Counted from the first letter of the stretch, positions 9,095 to 18,071 are shown. The stretch is 64,000 nt of DNA from Enterovibrio sp051650965 (GCA_051650965.1 JBOFRL010000022.1:1-64000), one strand, 5' to 3'. Translations and numbers: made by a program. Notes: generated by a model not told the origin, from the sequence alone.

Positions 9095-9721
9095 GTGGAA
9101 AATAAAAAGAATAAAGTGTTGGTGTTGCTGGCACACCCATCGCAACGGCGATCTCAAGTTAATTTGCCATTATTTAATATGGCAAAAAGTATATCTGGAG
9201 TGACAGCGGTAGATTTATATGCTGAATATCCAACATACCATATTGACATTGACAAAGAGCAGCGGCGATTGCTGGATCACGATATTATTCTATTCCAGTT
9301 CCCATTATATTGGTATTCAACGCCATCTATTTTAAAAGAATGGCAAGATTTGGTTTTGGAATATAATTTTGCTTACGGCAGTGAAGGGACAAAATTAAAA
9401 GGCAAATATTTCATGTGTGCTATTTCTGCAGGTGGTAAAGAAGATGTTTATCAAAGAAATGGTGATGGTGAATTTAATATCAGAGAATTACTTTTACCAT
9501 TAGAGCGCATGACTCATGTTACCGGCATGAAATTTTTAGCGCCGTTTGTTTTATTTGGTGCGCGCTCGGCGACTGAGGATGGAAAAATAGGTTTGCATAT
9601 TAACAGCTATCGAACCTTATTATTAAATCTTGTTCATAACAAAGTTAAATTTCATTCACTTGCTCGGCGGGAATTTATTACGTCACGCTCGCTAAATTCT
9701 ATTTTTATAGGTAATGAATAA
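9095..9721 (+). CDS. kefG: KefG-like flavodoxin-fold ancillary protein of potassium efflux
   Basis: About 208 residues. KefF/KefG proteins are quinone-oxidoreductase-like cytoplasmic subunits that activate Kef efflux systems. Seen: LLAHPSQRRS at the FMN loop, FPLYWYSTPSILKEWQD, a stretch typical of the family, and GKYFMCAISAGG. I choose GTG 9095 because AAGAGG lies 6 bases upstream; GTG 9089 would overlap that site. The stop overlaps the kefB start (TAATG), so the pair is coupled, the arrangement known for kefG-kefB. It follows the EAL gene by 81 bases. Confidence 0.88.
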   Translation: MENKKNKVLVLLAHPSQRRSQVNLPLFNMAKSISGVTAVDLYAEYPTYHIDIDKEQRRLLDHDIILFQFPLYWYSTPSILKEWQDLVLEYNFAYGSEGTKLKGKYFMCAISAGGKEDVYQRNGDGEFNIRELLLPLERMTHVTGMKFLAPFVLFGARSATEDGKIGLHINSYRTLLLNLVHNKVKFHSLARREFITSRSLNSIFIGNE

Positions 9722-11631
9722 TGACGGGTGTTTTTTTACAGGCGTTTATTTATTTGTGCGCAGCGGTCATTGCTGTCCCTATTGCTAAAAAAATCGGCCT
9801 TGGCTCTGTACTCGGATATTTAGTTGCAGGCGCCATTATTGGCCCTATTACTGGCATTGTGGGTGGCGACGAAGCTGAAACCATTCAGCACTTTGCTGAA
9901 TTTGGCGTAGTAATGATGCTGTTTTTGGTTGGGCTTGAGCTTGATCCGAAAATGTTGTGGGGAATGCGCGTGCGCCTGCTCGGGCTGGGCGGGCTGCAGC
10001 TGATCTTAACAACCTGCTTCGTTATGCTGATCGCCAAATTTTTTGGCATGCGTTGGCAAGAGTCTGTCACGATTGGCTTTATTCTAAGCCTCTCTTCGAC
10101 AGCGATTGTGCTGCAAACCTTTAATGAAAAGGGGTGGACAAAGACGCAAGGCGGGCGCAACGCGTTCTCGGTTTTGTTATTCCAAGATATTGCCGTTATT
10201 CCCATGTTGGCGCTGATCCCGCTGCTTGCGCTGCCGGAGCTTGTGGCGGTCGCAGAAAATGTGGCGCACTCGGAGGTGCCGGAGCTTAGCCTTGTGGCGC
10301 ACCTGCCTAACTGGGCGGTTGCGCTTGTGATCCCTGGCACGATTTTGGGGGTAGTGGGCGCGGGTTACTATTTTAGCCACCATCTGTTTAATTTCGTTGC
10401 CGCATCTGGGATCCGTGAAATCTTTACCGCAACGGCGCTGATGCTGGTGATCGGCATTTCTGCGCTGATGAATTTGATTGGCCTTTCGCCGGCGCTTGGC
10501 ACGTTCCTCGCCGGTGTGGTGCTGGCGAACAGCGCGTTTCGCCATGAATTAGAGTCAAATATTCAGCCATTTAAGGGGCTACTGCTCGGCCTGTTCTTTA
10601 TTACGGTTGGCGCGAATATTGACGTCGATGTGCTAAAGGCCAACTTTCTGCTGATTGTCCTGCTTTCACTGGGATTAATGCTGCTCAAAGCGCTGGTTTT
10701 GCTCGCGATCGCTTATCTATTTAAAATTCGCTCGGCGGCGTGCTGGCTATTTAGCTTAAGCTTGGCGCAGGCGGGGGAATTTGGCTTTGTATTGTTGAAT
10801 TTCGCCAAGCAAAACAATGCACTCGCCTCTGACACTACGCAAATTTTGCTGCTGGTCGTGGCGCTGTCGATGTTTTTAACTCCGCTGCTGTTCATGCTTT
10901 ATGAGAAGGTAATTTTGCCCCGCATTGAAGCGAGCTCGAATCAGCAAAATCAGCCAGATGATGAAATCGATGAAAAGGGCACGGTGATCATTGCTGGGGT
11001 TGGCCGCTTTGGCCAAGTTGTTAACCGCTTGCTGCGCTCTAACGGCGTGCAAACGGTCGTGCTTGATCATCAAACGTCGCAGATTGAAAACTTAAGAAAG
11101 CTCAATATTAAAAGTTATTTCGGCGACGCGACCAACCACGATTTGCTGCATCAAGCCGGCATCGAAGAGGCGCGCCTCTTTGTGGTGGCGATGGATAATC
11201 AGCAGGCGAGTACCGAGCTTGTGCACTACATCAAGGAGACTTATCCGAAGTTGACTGTGCTGGCGCGCGCTTTTGATCGCGACCACTACTATAAGCTGCT
11301 TGACGCGGGCGCTGATCATGTTGAGGCGGAGACGTTTCACTCGGCGCTCGAGCTTGGCACGCAGGCGCTGCGTTCGCTCGACGTTCATCCCTTCTTGGCT
11401 GAGCAGCAAAAGGCTAAGCTGCTGGCGATTGAGAAGAAAAACACTCAGCAGCTTTATCAAAGCTGGAAAGAGAGCGAGGAAAATCATAACTACATTAATC
11501 TGTTCTTGCAGGTTGAGCAGTCGATTTACCATGCGATGGAAACTGATCGCCTTGACCGGCACAGTATGACTGAGCGCGAATGGACGCCGCCGCCAAAAGA
11601 GTTTTTAGAAGACGTTAATAAGGAAAATTAA
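9721..11631 (+). CDS. kefB: Glutathione-gated potassium/proton antiporter KefB/KefC type
   Basis: 636 residues (E. coli KefB 601, KefC 620). It exports K+ in exchange for H+ and is opened by glutathione adducts, which protects cells from electrophiles. The N-terminal 385 residues form a 12-13 segment Na+/H+ exchanger-type membrane domain (LLFQDIAVIPMLALIPL). Residues about 415-535 are an RCK/TrkA-N domain with the nucleotide-binding motif GVGRFGQ and FGDATN. A charged C-terminal tail follows. I assign KefB rather than KefC because the linked ancillary protein resembles KefG. A hairpin follows the stop. Confidence 0.92.
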   Translation: MTGVFLQAFIYLCAAVIAVPIAKKIGLGSVLGYLVAGAIIGPITGIVGGDEAETIQHFAEFGVVMMLFLVGLELDPKMLWGMRVRLLGLGGLQLILTTCFVMLIAKFFGMRWQESVTIGFILSLSSTAIVLQTFNEKGWTKTQGGRNAFSVLLFQDIAVIPMLALIPLLALPELVAVAENVAHSEVPELSLVAHLPNWAVALVIPGTILGVVGAGYYFSHHLFNFVAASGIREIFTATALMLVIGISALMNLIGLSPALGTFLAGVVLANSAFRHELESNIQPFKGLLLGLFFITVGANIDVDVLKANFLLIVLLSLGLMLLKALVLLAIAYLFKIRSAACWLFSLSLAQAGEFGFVLLNFAKQNNALASDTTQILLLVVALSMFLTPLLFMLYEKVILPRIEASSNQQNQPDDEIDEKGTVIIAGVGRFGQVVNRLLRSNGVQTVVLDHQTSQIENLRKLNIKSYFGDATNHDLLHQAGIEEARLFVVAMDNQQASTELVHYIKETYPKLTVLARAFDRDHYYKLLDAGADHVEAETFHSALELGTQALRSLDVHPFLAEQQKAKLLAIEKKNTQQLYQSWKESEENHNYINLFLQVEQSIYHAMETDRLDRHSMTEREWTPPPKEFLEDVNKEN

Positions 11632-11639
11632 CGACTGCC

Positions 11640-11679
11640 GCGAATACTGGCTGTAAAGCCAGTATCGCTTGACTTTTAG
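11640..11679 (+). terminator. Probable terminator after kefB
   Basis: A perfect 9-base stem ATACTGGCT/AGCCAGTAT with a GTAA loop, extended by GCG/CGC, is followed by a broken T run (TTGACTTTT). It lies 12 bases past the kefB stop. Confidence 0.55.
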
Positions 11680-11828
11680 CTCGCCGCGAAAAGGTTTTAC
11701 ATGGCACTAAGCGAGCGAGATCAGCGAGTTAATCTTGGCTGTGCGAAATTATTTTTATTTAACAAAGGGAAATTTTGCGCGCGGAAAAATCAATTTTCAT
11801 ATTAAAAATTGTATCTTTTTGCAGCATA

Positions 11829-11859
11829 TTGCGTTCATTTGCAGCAGTTGAGCTAAAAT
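11829..11859 (+). promoter_or_regulatory. Candidate promoter of the tRNA cluster
   Basis: TAAAAT at 11854-11859 has an upstream TTGCGT at 11829-11834. The 19-base spacer is long, so the -35 assignment is tentative. The first tRNA starts about 60 bases downstream. Confidence 0.4.
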
Positions 11860-11920
11860 GAGCACGTTTGTAAAAAAAAACATTGACCCAGCTTCGAAAA
11901 ATCAGTTTAATAAGCGCGTT

Positions 11921-11996
11921 GCCTCGATAGCTCAGTCGGTAGAGCAGGGGATTGAAAATCCCCGTGTCGGTGGTTCGATTCCGCCTCGAGGCACCA
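11921..11996 (+). tRNA. tRNA-Phe (GAA), copy 1
   Basis: 76 bases with a complete cloverleaf: 7-base acceptor stem GCCTCGA/TCGAGGC, anticodon loop TTGAAAA (anticodon GAA), T loop TTCGATT and an encoded CCA end. Identical to the copy at 12095-12170. Confidence 0.97.
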
Positions 11997-12017
11997 TTAG
12001 GTGCAAAGCAACAATGT

Positions 12018-12093
<76 letters not shown>

Positions 12094-12094
12094 C

Positions 12095-12170
12095 GCCTCG
12101 ATAGCTCAGTCGGTAGAGCAGGGGATTGAAAATCCCCGTGTCGGTGGTTCGATTCCGCCTCGAGGCACCA
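12095..12170 (+). tRNA. tRNA-Phe (GAA), copy 2
   Basis: 76 bases, identical to the tRNA-Phe at 11921-11996, with encoded CCA. It starts one base after the tRNA-Thr gene. The identity suggests recent duplication or gene conversion. Confidence 0.97.
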
Positions 12171-12174
12171 TTAT

Positions 12175-12250
12175 TCCTCCATAGTTCAGTCGGTAGAACG
12201 GCGGACTGTTAATCCGTATGTCACAGGTTCAAGTCCTGTTGGAGGAGCCA
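12175..12250 (+). tRNA. tRNA-Asn (GTT)
   Basis: 76 bases with acceptor stem TCCTCCA/TGGAGGA, anticodon loop CTGTTAA (anticodon GTT) and an encoded CCA end. Last gene of the tRNA cluster, directly before a strong terminator. Confidence 0.97.
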
Positions 12251-12257
12251 TACACAG

Positions 12258-12293
12258 AAAGGCCTTGTCATTTGACAAGGCCTTTTCTCTTTT
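12258..12293 (+). terminator. Terminator of the tRNA cluster
   Basis: Stem AAGGCCTTGTC/GACAAGGCCTT with an ATTT loop is followed by TTCTCTTTT. It starts 8 bases after tRNA-Asn and marks the end of the four-tRNA transcript. Confidence 0.88.
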
Positions 12294-12409
12294 GCATCAA
12301 GCAATGATCCACAAACGGCTTGTTTAATATCCTGTCAGCACATTCAGAACCCAGCGTCTTGCGAACAAACGCATGCCAGCACGCGGCGCGTTGATCGAAA
12401 GAGAATTTC

Positions 12410-12910
12410 TCAGACGTTGGGTAAAAATGGCGGGTGCAGCGCGATCAGCTCATCGCGTGTAACGTGGCTGAGCAGCTGCGCGACTGGCGTGCCGTCCGGC
12501 AACGTAAGCTGCGGCGCAATTTCATGCAGCGGATAGAGCACAAATGCGCGCTCACGCATGCCATAATGCGGCAGGGTGAGAAACGGCGTTTGCTGTGTCA
12601 CGTTTCCATATAAAAGCAGATCGAGATCCAGCGTACGCGCTCCCCAGCGCACTGTACGCTCGCGGCCAAAGCTTTGCTCGATAGTTTGCATCTGCTCAAG
12701 CAGAGACTCTGGCGAGAGCGCAGTGTCGATGGCAACCACAGCATTGACATAATCAGGCTGCGCGCTGCGATCTAAAGGTTTGCTGCCAACAAATGTTGAG
12801 CAAGCAATCAGGCGGGTTTGTGCAATGTTGCTAAGAGCAACAACAGCTTGCTTTGCAAGCTGTAGGGGATCGCCAAGATTGCTGCCAATACCAATGTAAG
12901 CGATGGTCAT
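12410..12910 (-). CDS. folK: 2-amino-4-hydroxy-6-hydroxymethyldihydropteridine pyrophosphokinase
   Basis: 166 residues, normal for FolK. It transfers pyrophosphate from ATP to hydroxymethyl-dihydropterin in folate synthesis. Seen: YIGIGSNLGDP at the N-terminus, then RWGARTLDLDLLLYG, whose aspartates bind the magnesium ions in this family, and LPHYGMRERAFVL. Its start overlaps the pcnB stop by 4 bases (ATGA), so translation is coupled to pcnB as in related genomes. Confidence 0.95.
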   Translation of the reverse strand: MTIAYIGIGSNLGDPLQLAKQAVVALSNIAQTRLIACSTFVGSKPLDRSAQPDYVNAVVAIDTALSPESLLEQMQTIEQSFGRERTVRWGARTLDLDLLLYGNVTQQTPFLTLPHYGMRERAFVLYPLHEIAPQLTLPDGTPVAQLLSHVTRDELIALHPPFLPNV

Positions 12911-14307
12911 GATTGCGGTTTTGCCTCAGCGCGGCGCGAGCGGCTGCGATTGCGGCGATGCTTGCGACTTTTTTTGGCGTTCGGCTGCTGCGTATTGAGC
13001 TGTTGTAGCATATTGGCACGTTCGCTTAGGCCAGAAAATTGAAATTTTTCCCACCATACGCCCAGCGTTTTGAGCTCGCCTTCCTCGATATTGCCGCGTA
13101 AAACCAGCAAGTCAAAGGCGGCGCGAAACTTTGGCTGCTCGAGCAGCTTGTACGCGCGCGTATTGCTGCCAGTGCGGCGCACAAGGCGCGGCTGCAGTTG
13201 CCAGATCTCGCGGATCATCGCAGTAAAACGGCGCGGGATCGCCAGCGTCTTCACTTGCTCATCAAGCACGTCATTCGCTGCAACCATCAAAGCGTCGTAA
13301 TCGCTCAGCCCGCTTTCCATGCCAATTGTTTCGGCGCGCTCTTGCAGTGGATACCACAAAATCGCCGCAAACAAAAAGGCCGGATTGACGCGCAGTCCGG
13401 TTTGCAAACGGTGATCCGTGGACTGCAGCACCTGCACAAGCATCTGCTCGGTTGGGCTGGTCTGTTTCTTGGTGAAGTTTTCATGCACCAGTGGAAACAG
13501 CGGCGAAAACAGCTCATATTCGCGCAGCAATTGGTAAGTGGCGAGGCCGTTACCAGATTGCAGCAACTTGAGGCTCTCTTCAAACAGCCTTGCCGACGGA
13601 ATTTGCTTTAAGAGCGGCGCGAGTTGTCGAATTGGCTCTGCAACCTCAGGACTCATCTGCATGCCGAGTTTGGCGCAAAAACGCAAAGCTCGCAGCATCC
13701 GCACCGGATCTTCTTGATAGCGCAGCGTCGGGTCGCCTATCAGACGAATGATGCCGCGGTTGAGATCATCAAGGCCGCCGGTGTAGTCGCGCACTGAAAA
13801 GTCGCGGATATTGTAGTAGAGCGCGTTAATGGTGAAATCACGCCGCTGGGCATCTTCCTCGATGCTGCCATACACATTATCACGCAGCAAGCGTCCTTCT
13901 TGCGAACGAACCGCAAGCTTTTGATCTTGGTTGTCGTGATGACCGCGAAACGTAGCAACTTCGATGATATCGCGCCCAAAGACAATGTGCGCCAAACGAA
14001 AACGGCGGCCGATCAGTCGGCAGTTGCTAAACAGATTTTGGATCTGCTCAGGGGTGGCATTCGTTGCGATATCAAAATCTTTTGGTTGTAGCCCAAGCAG
14101 AAGATCACGCACTGCGCCGCCGACCAGATAAGCATCAAATCCTGCTCTATCAAGGCGATTCAATACCTTAAGCGCGTTATCGCTGATCTGTTTTCGGGAA
14201 ATGCAGTGCTTTTCTCGCGGGATAATATGGGGTGTTGCCGCGCATTGCTCTGTAGTTGGGTTTTTCGCTAGAACGCTGCGGCAAAAACGGGTGACTCGAT
14301 TAAAGAT
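12907..14307 (-). CDS. pcnB: Poly(A) polymerase I, probably initiated at an ATC codon
   Basis: 466 residues from 14307. It adds 3' poly(A) tails to RNA, which promotes decay and affects plasmid copy number. The nucleotidyltransferase core is clear: LVGGAVRDLLLG, the catalytic KDFDIAT and RRFRLAHIVFG; the C-terminus is rich in Lys and Arg. The reading frame stays open up to a GTG at 14367, but homology to the E. coli protein (start FTRVANFCRKVL) begins at codon 14305-14307, which is ATC followed by FNRVTRFCRSVL. AAGAGG lies 6 bases before this ATC. E. coli pcnB is reported to start at AUU, so an AUC start here is credible. The GTG at 14367 has AAAGG upstream and is the alternative (486 residues). 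Third gene of dksA-gluQ-pcnB-folK. Confidence 0.9.
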   Translation of the reverse strand: MFNRVTRFCRSVLAKNPTTEQCAATPHIIPREKHCISRKQISDNALKVLNRLDRAGFDAYLVGGAVRDLLLGLQPKDFDIATNATPEQIQNLFSNCRLIGRRFRLAHIVFGRDIIEVATFRGHHDNQDQKLAVRSQEGRLLRDNVYGSIEEDAQRRDFTINALYYNIRDFSVRDYTGGLDDLNRGIIRLIGDPTLRYQEDPVRMLRALRFCAKLGMQMSPEVAEPIRQLAPLLKQIPSARLFEESLKLLQSGNGLATYQLLREYELFSPLFPLVHENFTKKQTSPTEQMLVQVLQSTDHRLQTGLRVNPAFLFAAILWYPLQERAETIGMESGLSDYDALMVAANDVLDEQVKTLAIPRRFTAMIREIWQLQPRLVRRTGSNTRAYKLLEQPKFRAAFDLLVLRGNIEEGELKTLGVWWEKFQFSGLSERANMLQQLNTQQPNAKKSRKHRRNRSRSRRAEAKPQS

Positions 14308-14419
14308 AACACACCTCTTCGGAAAAAATACAAACAAAATGAGATAGCTACTGTGCAGTTTGCTCACAAGGCGCCTTTCGCGCAGTGCCTATCATATATT
14401 AGAGGTCGTCGTTTTTAAA

Positions 14420-15289
14420 TCAATCAATGATATTATCGCCGACATCGAGTTTTGCGAGTTGCCAATTTGCTATCGCCCACTCAAGAAGCAGCGCGGGCGG
14501 TGCGCCGCATAATTCCGCAGGTACCGGATGGCCAAGAAACTGCAGCACTTTTTGCATGGTTTGCGATTTTTCTTGCTCAGTCACCGCGGGCGCATGATTT
14601 TGCTTAGATAATTTTTGGCCACGCGCATCGAGCGCTAGCGGCAGGTGCAAATAGCGCACCGGCTGTACGCCGAGCTGATGGTAAAGCGCGATTTGCCAGC
14701 AAGTTGCGTCAATCAGATCGGCGCCGCGCACAATTTCGCTGACGCCTTGCGCGATGTCATCGAGCACAACGGCAAGATTGTAGGCGAAAAGCCCGTCGCT
14801 GCGTTTGATCAACAGATCTTGCGCGGTAAAGTTTGGCGCAAAACTCAGCAGGCCACGGCGCAGATCGGTAAATTGATGCACGGGCTGCGCTAAGCTCAGT
14901 CGTACCGCCCTTTGCTTGTCATTTTTTAACTGCTTGTTTTTGCAAGTCGCTGGGTAAATTCCGCCATGCGCTTTAAGCTCGCTGCGCGTGCATTCGCAAA
15001 AATAGGCGTCGCCACTGCTTAGCCACTGGTCGATTTGTGCTTGATAGTAGTCGCTGCGCTGACTTTGATATAAAACCGCATCATCCCACAACAGATCAAA
15101 GGCTTCGAGTGTCGCGAGAATCTGACTGGCAGCGCCTGCGATTTCTCTTGGCGGATCAATATCTTCTATGCGAACGAGCCATTTGCCGTGCTGCGCGCGC
15201 GCTTGGATAAAGCTGCCGACAGCGGTGACCTGCGAGCCAAAGTGAAGCAGTCCAGAAGGTGAGGGGGCAAATCGTCCAATATACTGCAT
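14420..15289 (-). CDS. gluQ: Glutamyl-Q tRNA(Asp) synthetase
   Basis: About 289 residues. It attaches glutamate to the queuosine base of tRNA-Asp and lacks the anticodon-binding half of glutamyl-tRNA synthetases. Seen: RFAPSPSGLLHFGS (HIGH-type motif, residues 16-19), the zinc-site cysteines around FCECTR and PATCKN, and a KLSKQ KMSKS-type motif. The ATG at 15289 is chosen because the family starts with MxYIGRFAPSP; the frame extends only 6 more codons. Located between dksA and pcnB as in E. coli. Confidence 0.94.
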   Translation of the reverse strand: MQYIGRFAPSPSGLLHFGSQVTAVGSFIQARAQHGKWLVRIEDIDPPREIAGAASQILATLEAFDLLWDDAVLYQSQRSDYYQAQIDQWLSSGDAYFCECTRSELKAHGGIYPATCKNKQLKNDKQRAVRLSLAQPVHQFTDLRRGLLSFAPNFTAQDLLIKRSDGLFAYNLAVVLDDIAQGVSEIVRGADLIDATCWQIALYHQLGVQPVRYLHLPLALDARGQKLSKQNHAPAVTEQEKSQTMQKVLQFLGHPVPAELCGAPPALLLEWAIANWQLAKLDVGDNIID

Positions 15290-15356
15290 GGCGTTTTCTT
15301 TACACAAAAAAGGAGCCCAAGCCCCTTTTATAACAAATAATTGACTAAAACGATGC

Positions 15357-15806
15357 TTAACCGGCCATCTGTTTTTCTTTGAGTTCGGCTAAAGTTTTGC
15401 AATCAATACAAAGTTCTGCGGTTGGACGCGCTTCTAAGCGGCGTATGCCAATCTCAACGCCACACGAGTCACAAAATCCAAAATCATCTTCTTCAATGCG
15501 CTGTAGCATTTTGTCTATTTTTCTGATCAGCTTGCGTTCGCGGTCGCGATTACGAAGTTCAAGGCTAAACTCCTCTTCTTGCGCAGCTCTGTCGACAGGA
15601 TCGGGAAAGTTAGTCGCTTCATCTTGCATATAAAGGACGGTGCGATCCAGCTCGTTAAACAGTTGATTGCGCCACGTCTGTAAAATTTTTTTGAAATGCT
15701 CTTGCTGCTGAGCACTCATGTATTCCTCGCCAGCCTTCTCCTTGTAGGGAGCTAATCCTGCAGCGGCTAGGATGCCCAGTGATTTTTTTGCGTTAGTCTC
15801 TGGCAT
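15357..15806 (-). CDS. dksA: RNA polymerase-binding transcription factor DksA
   Basis: 149 residues (E. coli 151). DksA enters the secondary channel of RNA polymerase and, with ppGpp, tunes rRNA and biosynthetic promoters. Seen: the coiled-coil tip segment FPDPVDRAAQEEE, the conserved run ELRNRDRERKLI and the zinc finger CDSCG...CIDC. I choose the ATG at 15806; an ATG two codons upstream (15812) lies only 3 bases from the ribosome binding site. The leader holds the sequence AAGGAGAAAAT twice in tandem, giving two possible binding sites. Confidence 0.95.
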   Translation of the reverse strand: MPETNAKKSLGILAAAGLAPYKEKAGEEYMSAQQQEHFKKILQTWRNQLFNELDRTVLYMQDEATNFPDPVDRAAQEEEFSLELRNRDRERKLIRKIDKMLQRIEEDDFGFCDSCGVEIGIRRLEARPTAELCIDCKTLAELKEKQMAG

Positions 15807-16372
15807 GAACATTTTCTCCTTAATTTTCTCCTTAACCGATCAGGTCAAAAAGGGCGGTATCTATAGCAGAAACCTTTGTTGATGGCAATATTTCTTTTGG
15901 TTAATTTTAGCGTGTCGATCGTTGCAATTTTTGTGGTAAAGCCTCTTGGCAATAAGGTAAATATTCTGCGCAGCGAGAGGGTTAACCTAATAAAATTCTG
16001 CATTATTGACAAGATCAAGACAGCAGCTAAGTGTAGAGACAGTTTTTTTTTTTACTAGAAAAAGGCAGCTATTTTTTGACGTTGTTTTAATAATCAGAAA
16101 AATAGTTGTCAAAAATGTTGTTTTTTTACCATATTCTCTTTTTTCTCCTGTTTTTTCGCAGAAAGTACCGTTTCATTGACAGCGTTTTACCGCGATAGTT
16201 TGCACTCTCTGCACTTCTTATGAGCGCGTATTCACTGCATTTCTTGCGCTTTCGCTATGATCTGCGGTTATTCGCCAGCCGCAAATTATGATAAATTGCG
16301 CCGCTGACGGCGATCCCTTGCAGCGCTGCTGCTGCGATCCCTTTTGCTAAATTTCTTGTCAGTGAGCCTGTT
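15807..16372. other. Intergenic region between dksA and csdA
   Basis: About 560 AT-rich bases between divergent genes. It should hold the dksA promoter and, on the plus strand, the csdA promoter. Nearest csdA is a 10-base direct repeat GCGATCCCTT at 16310-16319 and 16334-16343, 24 bases apart; its meaning is unknown. No convincing gene was found here. Confidence 0.6.
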
Positions 16373-17605
16373 ATGCCAAACTCTCCTCAACTTTTTGATC
16401 TGTGCCAGCTGCGTAGCCAGTTCCCCGCGCTAAGCGGCGAGCCGAATGGCGAAACTGTGATTTACCTTGATAGCGCCGCGACGACGCAAAAGCCGCAAGT
16501 GGTGATCGATTGTGTGACGCAATTTTATAAAAATTCACAAGCAAACGTGCATCGCGCTGCGCATCAGCTTGGGCGCGCGGCGACCGATAGCTATGAAGCG
16601 GCAAGAGAAGTGGTGGCTAACTTTTTAGGCGCGCCGGCGCAAGGAATCGTTTTTACCAAGGGCGCAACGGAAAGCATTAATTTAGTTGCACAAAGTTTTG
16701 CGCGCGTCTTTTTGCAGGAAAATGACGAGATCATTGTCTCTGAGCTTGAGCATCACGCGAATTTGTTGCCGTGGCAGCAGGTCGCGGCGCAAACGAAGGC
16801 TAGGCTTGTGAAATGGCCGGTAGATGCGCGCGATGGGACGCTGGATCTTTCTGTCTTGCAAAGCCTTGTCAGCCCGCGCACGAAGCTTATCGCGGTTGCG
16901 CACATGAGCAATGTGACGGGGGCGCGCAACCAAATCGGCGAGATAGTGGCGATGGCGTGCCAAGTTGGCGCAAAAGTGTTGGTCGATGGTGCGCAGGCGG
17001 TGGCGCATGAAGCGGTGGATGTTCAAGCATTAGATGTTGATTTCTATGTGTTTTCAGGTCACAAGCTGTTTGCGCCGGCCGGTATCGGCGTCCTTTATGC
17101 AAAACCTGAGCTGCTTGAGCGCATGCCGCCTTGGCAGCTTGGTGGAAAAATGGTGACGCAGGTAAGTTTTGCGTCCAGCACCTTTGCGCCTGCGCCAGCG
17201 CGCTTTGAGCCGGGTACGCCCAATGTGGCCGGTGCGTTGGCACTCGCTCAGGCGATTTTGTGGTACACGCCTTGGCTGCCATTTGCTCACGAGCACACCG
17301 CTTTACTGCAGCAGCGACTGGTTGCCGGTCTGCAAAAAATAGCTGGCATGACGTTGATTGGCCTGCAAGTTGGCGCGCCGATCGTCTCTTTTAATGTGCA
17401 AGATCTGCATCACAGCGACATTGCCATGCTGCTTGATGAGCAAAATATCGCAGTGCGCGCTGGCAAACACTGCGCGCATCCATTGATGCAGGCGCTTGGC
17501 ATTGATGGCTGCGTGCGGATTTCATTGGCGTTATATAACAGTGCATCTGAGATAGATGCCTGCATTGACGCTGTTAATAAAGCATGCCAACTATTAAAAG
17601 AGTAA
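16373..17605 (+). CDS. csdA: Cysteine desulfurase CsdA
   Basis: 410 residues, PLP-dependent. It converts cysteine to alanine and leaves a persulfide on its active cysteine. Seen: YLDSAATTQKP, KGATESINLVA, the substrate/PLP histidines in SELEHHANL, the PLP lysine in FSGHKLFAP (about 231) and the catalytic Cys in RAGKHCAHP (about 366). The segment PWQLGGKMVTQVSF is closer to CsdA than to IscS. The next gene is a SufE/CsdE-type acceptor, which supports CsdA; SufS is the alternative name, but no other suf genes are nearby. Confidence 0.9.
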   Translation: MPNSPQLFDLCQLRSQFPALSGEPNGETVIYLDSAATTQKPQVVIDCVTQFYKNSQANVHRAAHQLGRAATDSYEAAREVVANFLGAPAQGIVFTKGATESINLVAQSFARVFLQENDEIIVSELEHHANLLPWQQVAAQTKARLVKWPVDARDGTLDLSVLQSLVSPRTKLIAVAHMSNVTGARNQIGEIVAMACQVGAKVLVDGAQAVAHEAVDVQALDVDFYVFSGHKLFAPAGIGVLYAKPELLERMPPWQLGGKMVTQVSFASSTFAPAPARFEPGTPNVAGALALAQAILWYTPWLPFAHEHTALLQQRLVAGLQKIAGMTLIGLQVGAPIVSFNVQDLHHSDIAMLLDEQNIAVRAGKHCAHPLMQALGIDGCVRISLALYNSASEIDACIDAVNKACQLLKE

Positions 17606-17609
17606 AAAT

Positions 17610-18011
17610 ATGCAGCAACAACAAATTGTTACATCATTGCAAGCTTGCCGCGGCTGGGAAGAAAAGCTGCGCTTTATCATTGCGCTTGGCAAAAGTCTGC
17701 CGCGCATGTCGCCGAGTGAAAGGGAGCGCGCGCAGCAGGTTGTGGGCTGTGAGAGCACCATTTGGCTGGCTTGCCAGTTTGATGACAATTTATTGAAAAT
17801 TCAGATTGATAGCGATGCGCGGGTGGTTAAAGGGCTGCTAGCGCTGCTGATCGCGCCTCTGCAAAATTTGCCGGCGCAAGCGATCGTTGCCTTTGATTTT
17901 GATGCATATTTAGAGAGTTTGGCGTTAACCCAGTCTCTGAGTTTGAGCAAGATCAGCGGAATGAAAACTGTCATGCAGCAGATCAAAACGGTAGCAAGCA
18001 GCCAGCTTTAA
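17610..18011 (+). CDS. csdE: Sulfur acceptor protein CsdE (SufE family)
   Basis: 133 residues, SufE-like. It accepts sulfur from the desulfurase on a single cysteine, here Cys47 in VVGCES, the conserved position. It begins 4 bases after the csdA stop and is surely cotranscribed with it. A GNRA-looped terminator follows. Confidence 0.9.
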   Translation: MQQQQIVTSLQACRGWEEKLRFIIALGKSLPRMSPSERERAQQVVGCESTIWLACQFDDNLLKIQIDSDARVVKGLLALLIAPLQNLPAQAIVAFDFDAYLESLALTQSLSLSKISGMKTVMQQIKTVASSQL

Positions 18012-18071
18012 GCCTTTGAGTGCGAAATTGGCCAAAGTGTTTTTTGGTTTTGCTTATTTTAAAAATGAAGT

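Noticed and set aside
15876..16058. 60-codon frame upstream of csdA
   Set aside because: AT-rich, random composition, no ribosome binding site or homology.
16310..16343. Direct repeat GCGATCCCTT, two copies
   Set aside because: Too short, with only two copies, and no known regulator site fits. Recorded in the intergenic description only.
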